Shown: one piece after another, positions 58,541 to 64,000 of the stretch | Layout of the letters: each line of letters opens with the position of its first letter | Position numbering within the stretch: the first letter of the stretch is position 1 | Source: Actinomadura sp. NAK00032 | GTDB lineage: Bacteria; Actinomycetota; Actinomycetes; Streptosporangiales; Streptosporangiaceae | Length of the DNA stretch: 64,000 bases | Direction: 5' to 3' | Assembly (NCBI RefSeq): GCF_013364275.1 | Contig: NZ_CP054932.1 | Coordinates: forward strand, 5,952,001 to 6,016,000 | Translations under genes and position numbers: made by a program | Notes under the pieces: generated by a model | Databases searched by the model: none | Told to the model about the DNA's origin: nothing | The model's input: the letters and a program-made list of their open reading frames with translations, nothing else

Positions 58541-61500
58541 TCAGTCCCGCGTTCCGCTGTGCAGTTTGTCGAGTGCGGCGGCCAGGACGGCGCCCATCTC
58601 GGCGGCCGGCTCCGGGTCCAGGAGCTGGTGGTGCTCGATGTCGACCGGGTAGTCCTCGATCCCGCCCTCGACGAGCGGGCCCCAGTTGGAGCGCCCGGTG
58701 GGCGACTCCGCGGTGCGGCCCCGGAGCGCGGTGAAGAACACGACGTCGCCGCGGAACCGGCCCGGCCGGTACTCCTCGGCCTGCCGCAGCCCGTTCTCGT
58801 AGTTGCGGTAGACGTTGACCAGGTCGTCCTCGCCGAGGGTGGCGAGGGCGTCGTCGCGGGCGGCGAGGATCTCCATGATCTGCCTCATGTCGGGGTTGCC
58901 GTCCGGCGCGAGGGCCTTCGCGTCGACGCCGATGCCCTGCAGCAGCTCGTGCAGGATCTCGCGCTGGTCGCCGGCGAGGTCCTGGCCGTGGTAGGAGTCG
59001 ATGAGCGCGAGCAGCCCGACGTCCTCCCCCGCGGCCTGGAGCCGGACGGCCATCTCGTAGGCGACGAGCCCGCCGAGGGACCAGCCCACCAGGTGGTAGG
59101 GCCCCGAGGGGCGCACCGACCGGATCTGCTCCAGGTAGTCCGCGGCCATCTCCGCGACGGAGCCGGGCAGGTCCGCCTGGGTGAACGCGCGGGCCTGGAG
59201 GCCGTAGGCGGGCTGGTCGGGGCCGAGGTGCCGCTGGAACTGCAGGTAGGGCCAGGCGAGGCCGCCGGCGGGGTGGACGAAGAACACCGGCGGGCGGGAC
59301 CCGGACGTCCGGATCGGGAGGAGCACCTCGAAGCCGATCCGGTCGTCGGGGTCGCCGGCCCTGGCGAGCGCCTCGACGGTCTGGTGGGTGAACACGTCGC
59401 GGGGCGTCAGCTCGACCCCGGCCTGCCGGGCGCGGGTGACGAGCCGCAGCGCGGCGATGCTGTCGCCGCCGAGGTCGAAGAAGCTGGCGTCGGCGGCGAC
59501 CCGGTCGAGGCCGAGGACCTCGGCGACGACCGCGCACAGCCGCTCCTCGTCCGGGGTGCGCGGGTCGCGCCCGGCGGCGGCCCCGGAGTAGTCGGGGGCG
59601 GGCAGCGCCCGCCGGTCGAGCTTGCCGGTCGGGCCGACGGGGAAGGTGTCCATCCGGACGAACGCGGCGGGCACCATGTACTCCGGCAGCCGCTCCCGGA
59701 CGAACTCGCGCAGCCCATCGGTGGCGGGCGCGATGACGTAGGCGACGAGGGCCTTGTGGCCGGGGGCCTCCTCGCGGGCGACGACGGCGACGTTGGCGAC
59801 GTCCGGATGCGCGGCGACCGCCGCCTCCACCTCGCCCAGCTCGATCCGGAACCCGCGGATCTTGACCTGGAAGTCGGCGCGGTCGACGTACTCCAGGTCC
59901 CCGCCGGGCCGCCACCGGACGAGGTCGCCGGTGCGGTACATGCGCTCGCCGGGCGCGCCGAACGGGTCGGGCACGAACCGCTCGGCGGTGAGCGCGGGCC
60001 GCCGCAGGTAGCCGCGGGCGACGCCGGACCCGGCGATGTACGCCTCGCCGACGACGCCGGGCGGGACGGGCCGCAGCCCCCGGTCCAGCACGTACACGCG
60101 CATGTCGCCGTAGGGGCGGCCGAGCACGGGCGTCCGCTCCGCCGGGTCGGCGAGGGGCGCGCGCTGCGGCGCGGCGGTCGCGTACGTGGTGGCCTCGGTG
60201 GGCCCGTACATGTGGACGACCTCGGTGTCCGGGCAGGCGGCGAGGACCTTGCGCATCGCGGCGGGCGATCCGGCCTCGCCGCCGGTGAGCACCTCGCGAA
60301 GCCGGGCGAAGGCGTGCGGCCGCTCCTCGGCGACGAGGTTGAACAGGGTGGTGGTGAGGAAGGCGGCGGTAAGGTCCTCGCCGTTGACGATCTCTTCGAG
60401 GGCGGCGCCGTCGAGGGGGCCGGGGGGCGCGAAGACGGCGGTGCCGCCGTGCAGCAGCGGCGTCCACAGCTCGTAGGTGGACGCGTCGAAGGCGTGCGAG
60501 GAGTGGACGAGGACGCGGTCGTGGGCGCCGCCGCCGAGGCGGCCGTCGGTGGCGAGGTCGACGGCGTCGCGGTGCGCGACCATGACGCCCTTCGGCAGGC
60601 CGGTGGAGCCGGAGGTGAAGAACACGCAGGCGAGCTGGTCCGGATGGCACGGCACGGCCGGGTCGGTGTCCGGGGCGGCGGCGGTCTCGGGGTCGTCCAC
60701 GGCGACGACCTGCGCGGCGGTGCCGAGGGCGGCGGCGCGGTCGCGCATCGGGCCGTCGACGAGCAGCACGGGCGCGCCGACCTCGCCGACGGCCCACGCG
60801 ATCCGGTCGGCGGGCTGGCCGGGGTGGAGGGGCGCGTAGGCGCCGCCCGCCTTGAGGATCGCCAGCGACGCGACGGCGACGTCCGCGGACCGTTCGAGCA
60901 GGACCGCGACGCGGGACTCGCGGCGGACGCCGAGCCCGACCAGCCGGTTCGCGAGCCGGTTCGCGCGGGCGTCCAGCTCCGCGTAGCTGAGGGACGCGCC
61001 GGCGGCGCGGACGGCGGTCGCGTCCGGGGTCCGCGCGCACTGCTCGGCGAAGCGGCCGGTGAGGGTGCCGGGCGCGCGGCCGGTCCGCGGGCCCTGCCAG
61101 TTCTCCAGCACGTCGGCGCGCTCCTCGTCGTCGAGGACGCGGACGCGGCCGAGGGGCAGGTCGGGCTTGTGCGCGATCGCGTCGAGGATGCGCAGCAGGC
61201 GCCGCATCAGCCGCTCGGCGTCCTCGCCGGTGAACAGGTCGGGGCGGTGGTCGATGCGCAGCGACAGGCCGCGGCCGGGGACGGCGGCGAACGTCAGCGG
61301 GTAGTGGGTGGCGTCGTAGCCGTCCACGTCGCGGAGGGTGAGGCCGCCGAGGTCGGCGCCGGCGGCGTCCGCGTCGAACGGGTAGTTCTCCAGGACGGTC
61401 ATCGTGTCGAACAGCGTCCCGGCGCCGGTGAGCCGCTGGATGTCGGCCAGGCCGAGGTGGTGGTGCGGCATCAGCGCGGCCTGCTCGTCCTGGAGGCGGG

Positions 61501-62449
61501 CGAGGGCCTCGGCGACGGTGTCGGCGGGGCGGACGCGGACGCGGATCGGCAGCGTGTTGATGAACAGGCCGATCATCTGCTCGACGCCGGGCAGCTCGGG
61601 CGGGCGGCCGGACACGGCGGCGCCGAACACGACGTCGCCGGAACCGGTGAGGGTGCTGAGCAGCGTGCCCCAGGCGAGCTGCAAGACCGTGTTGAGGGTG
61701 ACGCCTTGGGCGCGGGCGCGCGCGCTGAGCGCGGTGGTGAGTTCCTCGGTGAGGCGCGTCCGGACGCGGCCGGGGGCGCCGGTGCCGGGCTCGGGTGCGC
61801 CCGGCGCGACGAGGGTGGGTTCGTGGACGCCCTGGAGGGAGCTGCGCCAGGCGTCCTCGGCGGCGGCCCGGTCCTGGGCGGCGAGCCACGCCAGGTAGTT
61901 CTTGTAGGGGGCGACGCGCGGCATGCCGGTGTCGTCGCCCTGGGCGAGGTACAGCGCGAACAGTTCGGTCTGCAGGACGGGCGTGGACCAGCCGTCCAGC
62001 AGGATGTGGTGGTTGGTGAACACCATGCGGTGCAGGTCGTCCGCCATCTTGATGAGCATGAACCGCAGCAGCGGCGGCTTCGCCATGTCGAACGGCCGGG
62101 CGCGTTCGGCGCCGGCCAGCTCGCGGGCCCTGGCCTCGCGGTCGGGGCCGGGCAGGGCGGACAGGTCCTCCTCCCGCCAGGGCAGCCGCACCGCGCGGTG
62201 CACGACCTGGACCGGCGACCCCTCCTTGCGCTGCCGGAACCCGGCCCGCAGGTTCGCGTGCCGGCGCAGCAGCGTCTCCGCCGCGGCCTTCAGCGCGGCG
62301 GCGTCGAGCGGGCCGCGCAGGTCGAGCACGATCTGCGCCGTGTAGACGTCGTGGCCGGTGTCGTAGAGGGCGTGGAAGAACAGGCCCTGCTGCAACGGGG
62401 ACAGCGGAAGGATGTCCTCTAGCTGCGACTTGCTCAATCCAGCTCCCAT
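58541..62449 (-). CDS. NRPS module C-A-PCP-TE (terminal module)
   Basis: Terminating nonribosomal peptide synthetase of 1302 residues. The condensation domain has NHHILLDGW near residue 146. The adenylation domain has FFTSGSTGLPKGVMVAH, HMYGPTEATTY and GPTGKLDRRALP. The carrier domain has FFDLGGDSIAALRL near 990, and the thioesterase has GWSLGGLVAYEMA near 1121. Residues FDAS-Y, L-T-G and M-YGPTEAT-T-Y at the A-domain pocket give a partial code D-A-Y-?-L-G-M-T-Y, which I do not recognise. The N-terminus SKSQLEDILPLSPLQQG looks like a COM acceptor. TTG 62437 (stop overlap TTGA, GGGAG upstream) is an alternative to ATG 62449. It follows an E domain, so the C domain should accept a D-residue. 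Confidence 0.93.
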   Translation of the reverse strand: MGAGLSKSQLEDILPLSPLQQGLFFHALYDTGHDVYTAQIVLDLRGPLDAAALKAAAETLLRRHANLRAGFRQRKEGSPVQVVHRAVRLPWREEDLSALPGPDREARARELAGAERARPFDMAKPPLLRFMLIKMADDLHRMVFTNHHILLDGWSTPVLQTELFALYLAQGDDTGMPRVAPYKNYLAWLAAQDRAAAEDAWRSSLQGVHEPTLVAPGAPEPGTGAPGRVRTRLTEELTTALSARARAQGVTLNTVLQLAWGTLLSTLTGSGDVVFGAAVSGRPPELPGVEQMIGLFINTLPIRVRVRPADTVAEALARLQDEQAALMPHHHLGLADIQRLTGAGTLFDTMTVLENYPFDADAAGADLGGLTLRDVDGYDATHYPLTFAAVPGRGLSLRIDHRPDLFTGEDAERLMRRLLRILDAIAHKPDLPLGRVRVLDDEERADVLENWQGPRTGRAPGTLTGRFAEQCARTPDATAVRAAGASLSYAELDARANRLANRLVGLGVRRESRVAVLLERSADVAVASLAILKAGGAYAPLHPGQPADRIAWAVGEVGAPVLLVDGPMRDRAAALGTAAQVVAVDDPETAAAPDTDPAVPCHPDQLACVFFTSGSTGLPKGVMVAHRDAVDLATDGRLGGGAHDRVLVHSSHAFDASTYELWTPLLHGGTAVFAPPGPLDGAALEEIVNGEDLTAAFLTTTLFNLVAEERPHAFARLREVLTGGEAGSPAAMRKVLAACPDTEVVHMYGPTEATTYATAAPQRAPLADPAERTPVLGRPYGDMRVYVLDRGLRPVPPGVVGEAYIAGSGVARGYLRRPALTAERFVPDPFGAPGERMYRTGDLVRWRPGGDLEYVDRADFQVKIRGFRIELGEVEAAVAAHPDVANVAVVAREEAPGHKALVAYVIAPATDGLREFVRERLPEYMVPAAFVRMDTFPVGPTGKLDRRALPAPDYSGAAAGRDPRTPDEERLCAVVAEVLGLDRVAADASFFDLGGDSIAALRLVTRARQAGVELTPRDVFTHQTVEALARAGDPDDRIGFEVLLPIRTSGSRPPVFFVHPAGGLAWPYLQFQRHLGPDQPAYGLQARAFTQADLPGSVAEMAADYLEQIRSVRPSGPYHLVGWSLGGLVAYEMAVRLQAAGEDVGLLALIDSYHGQDLAGDQREILHELLQGIGVDAKALAPDGNPDMRQIMEILAARDDALATLGEDDLVNVYRNYENGLRQAEEYRPGRFRGDVVFFTALRGRTAESPTGRSNWGPLVEGGIEDYPVDIEHHQLLDPEPAAEMGAVLAAALDKLHSGTRD

Positions 62450-64000
62450 TCACCGTCGAGCTCGGCGGCGAGCTCGTCGATCTCGTCCTGGCTGACGTCC
62501 ACCAGGGACAGGTCGGACGGGGTGAACCCGCCGACGGGGCCGTCCGCGGCGCCGCCGGTGACGTGCGCGACCAGGCCGCGCAGCGCCGCGTACCAGCGGC
62601 CGGCGAGGTCCTCGATGTCGGCGGCGTCGAACAGGCCGCCGGCCCAGGTCCAGGTCGCGGACAGCTCGGGTCCGCCCGGCAGGTCGCGGGTGTGCGCGTT
62701 GACCTCGATGGCGTGGACGAGGCCGAGCGCGGCGTCCTGCCCGCTGCCGAGGGCGTCGCTCTCGGCCGGTCCGGCCGGTGCCCAGTCGGTGGCCTCGGGC
62801 GCGGCGGTGCGGCCGAGGTAGTTGAACGCGAGCTGCGGGTGCGCGCCGCGCAGCCGCTCGCCGGCCGCCGGGTTGAGGTGGCGCAGCAGCCCGTACCCGA
62901 TGCCGTTGTCGGGGACCTCGCGGAGCTGCTCCTTGACCCGCTTGAGGGCGGTGCCGACGGCCTGGCCGCCCTCGCGGACGTCGGCGGGCTCGACCCACCC
63001 GGCGTCCAGCCGCACCGGGTAGAGGGAGGTGAACCAGCCGGCGGTGCGCGACAGGTCGACGCCGGGGACGACCTCCTCGCGGCCGTGCCCTTCGAGGTCG
63101 ATGAGGACGGCCGTCTCGTCGCAGGTGCCGCGCTCGCGCCGCCACTCGGCGGCGGCGAGGGCGAGGCCGGTGAGCAGCACGTCGTTGACGCGCCCGTGGA
63201 AGGCGGCGGGGACCTCGGTGAGCAGGGGGCCGGTCACGTCGGTGGGCAGGCCGAGGGTGAGGTGCCGCGCCGTCCCGAACGTGTCGGCGGCCGGGTCGAG
63301 CGGGCGGGCGCCGAGGACCGGGTCGGGGGTGGCGAGGACGTCCTCCCAGAGCGGCAGCTCCGCGGTGCGGGCGGGGTCGGACGCCTCGGCGGCGAGGCGC
63401 TGCGCCCAGCGGCGGAACGAGGTCGGGACGGGTTCGAGGGTCCCGCCGGCCCACGCGGTGACGAGGTCGGGCAGCAGGATCCGCCACGACACCCCGTCCA
63501 CGACGAGGTGGTGGAGGGTGAGGAGGAGCCGCCCGGAGGCGCCGGGGCCGGCGTCGAACCAGACGAGCTGCGCCATCGTCCCGGCGGCGGGGTCGAGGCG
63601 GCGGCGCGCCGCCTCCGCCCCGGCGGCGAGGGCCGCGCGGAACGCCCCGGTGTCCAGGCCCGCGACGTCCACGCGGCGGACGAGCGGCGCGGCGTCGACC
63701 GTGCCGGGCTCGGCGACCTCGAACTCGTCGCCGGCCACGCGGAGGCGGAGCATGTCGTGGTGGTCGAGGACGGTCTGGAGCGCCCTGGCCAGGTCGTCCA
63801 GGCCGAGGCCGGGCGGGACCTGGAGGAGCATCCGCTGGCTGTAGCCGTCCACGGGGCCGTCCAGCTCCTGGAACCAGCGCATGATCGGGGTCGCGGGGAC
63901 GCGTCCGATGCCCGCGCCGGGCGCCTCGGCCTCGGCCTCCTCGCCTTCCCCGGCGGGGCGGGCGGTGGCGGCGAGCTCCTCGACGGTCTGGTGCTGGAAC
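62434..64000 (-). CDS. NRPS, C-terminal PCP-epimerisation part (partial, N-terminus off the window)
   Basis: C-terminal part of an NRPS that continues beyond base 64000; no stop occurs in frame up to the edge. The visible protein begins with FQHQTVEELAATA, the end of a carrier domain, then an epimerisation domain: LTLHHLVVDGVSWRILLPDL (HHxxxDGVSWR), DLEGHGREEVVPGVDLSRTAGWFTS (the EGHGRE motif) and YGLLRHLNP. The C-terminal tail FTPSDLSLVDVSQDEIDEL resembles a COM donor peptide. It makes a D-configured intermediate that is passed to the next NRPS protein, whose gene overlaps by 16 bp. Confidence 0.92.
   Translation of the reverse strand, partial: FQHQTVEELAATARPAGEGEEAEAEAPGAGIGRVPATPIMRWFQELDGPVDGYSQRMLLQVPPGLGLDDLARALQTVLDHHDMLRLRVAGDEFEVAEPGTVDAAPLVRRVDVAGLDTGAFRAALAAGAEAARRRLDPAAGTMAQLVWFDAGPGASGRLLLTLHHLVVDGVSWRILLPDLVTAWAGGTLEPVPTSFRRWAQRLAAEASDPARTAELPLWEDVLATPDPVLGARPLDPAADTFGTARHLTLGLPTDVTGPLLTEVPAAFHGRVNDVLLTGLALAAAEWRRERGTCDETAVLIDLEGHGREEVVPGVDLSRTAGWFTSLYPVRLDAGWVEPADVREGGQAVGTALKRVKEQLREVPDNGIGYGLLRHLNPAAGERLRGAHPQLAFNYLGRTAAPEATDWAPAGPAESDALGSGQDAALGLVHAIEVNAHTRDLPGGPELSATWTWAGGLFDAADIEDLAGRWYAALRGLVAHVTGGAADGPVGGFTPSDLSLVDVSQDEIDELAAELDGEWELD

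Noticed and set aside
58559..62422. Plus-strand frame of 1287 codons opposite the NRPS
   Set aside because: Shadow of the NRPS coding sequence; composition is Gly/Val/Arg with no motifs.
1..64000. tRNA, rRNA, CRISPR arrays, insertion sequences or prophage
   Set aside because: No clover-leaf, repeat-spacer array, transposase or integrase sequence was seen on either strand.

Overview
The window is very GC-rich DNA with dense, short-spaced operons, many GTG starts and 4-bp stop/start overlaps. Its gene families (SARP and LAL regulators, a deazaflavin-type oxidoreductase, an MceG-like ATPase, a streptogrisin-like protease, a RamC-type lanthipeptide synthetase) point to a chromosomal region of a filamentous actinomycete. 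Actinomadura or a related genus is a guess from general character only. I see no rRNA, tRNA, CRISPR, transposase or phage genes.

Layout. 1-8.7 kb: a membrane-anchored NACHT NTPase cut by the left edge, an MMPL exporter facing a NarL-type two-component pair, a secreted WDG-repeat protein, a membrane-anchored hypothetical and an NTF2-like protein. 8.7-13.5 kb: a large SARP/NB-ARC/TPR regulator followed by an MFS exporter, separated by 11-bp phased repeats that look like SARP operators. 13.6-17.1 kb: SPFH membrane protein, ribbon-helix-helix protein and GPP34 protein in one operon, then a PlsC acyltransferase and an RsbW-like ATPase fused to ankyrin repeats. 17.2-30.8 kb: a divergent MFS/TetR pair, MscS channel, CocE hydrolase, peroxiredoxin, a gamma-glutamylcyclotransferase-like protein, GT4 glycosyltransferase, LAL regulator, a Ddn-hemerythrin fusion, and an oxidoreductase pair behind a perfect match to the KstR consensus.

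31.0-37.8 kb: a class III lanthipeptide (SapB/AmfS-like) cluster. It has a LanKC synthetase, a 36-residue precursor with two S-x2-S-x(2-3)-C ring motifs, a strong intercistronic hairpin, two ABC half-exporters with complementary degenerate ATP sites, and a convergent orphan response regulator whose gene overlaps the last transporter gene by 150 bp. This is the most interesting system in the window.

38-54.4 kb: an ornithine-cyclodeaminase-like enzyme and a phosphatase, then a carbohydrate locus. A DeoR regulator, two FGGY kinases and a 2-hydroxyacid dehydrogenase lie beside a coupled operon of GH78 rhamnosidase, sugar-binding lipoprotein, two permeases and a GH106-like enzyme. Repeated GTTAT/ATAAC inverted repeats near the promoters suggest one DeoR regulon. 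No transporter ATPase is encoded, so a shared one is presumably used.

54.4-64 kb: MceG-like ATPase, secreted S1 protease, and the end of an NRPS cluster on the minus strand (PCP-E partial protein, C-A-PCP-TE protein, MbtH, GNAT, type II thioesterase) that continues beyond the right edge.
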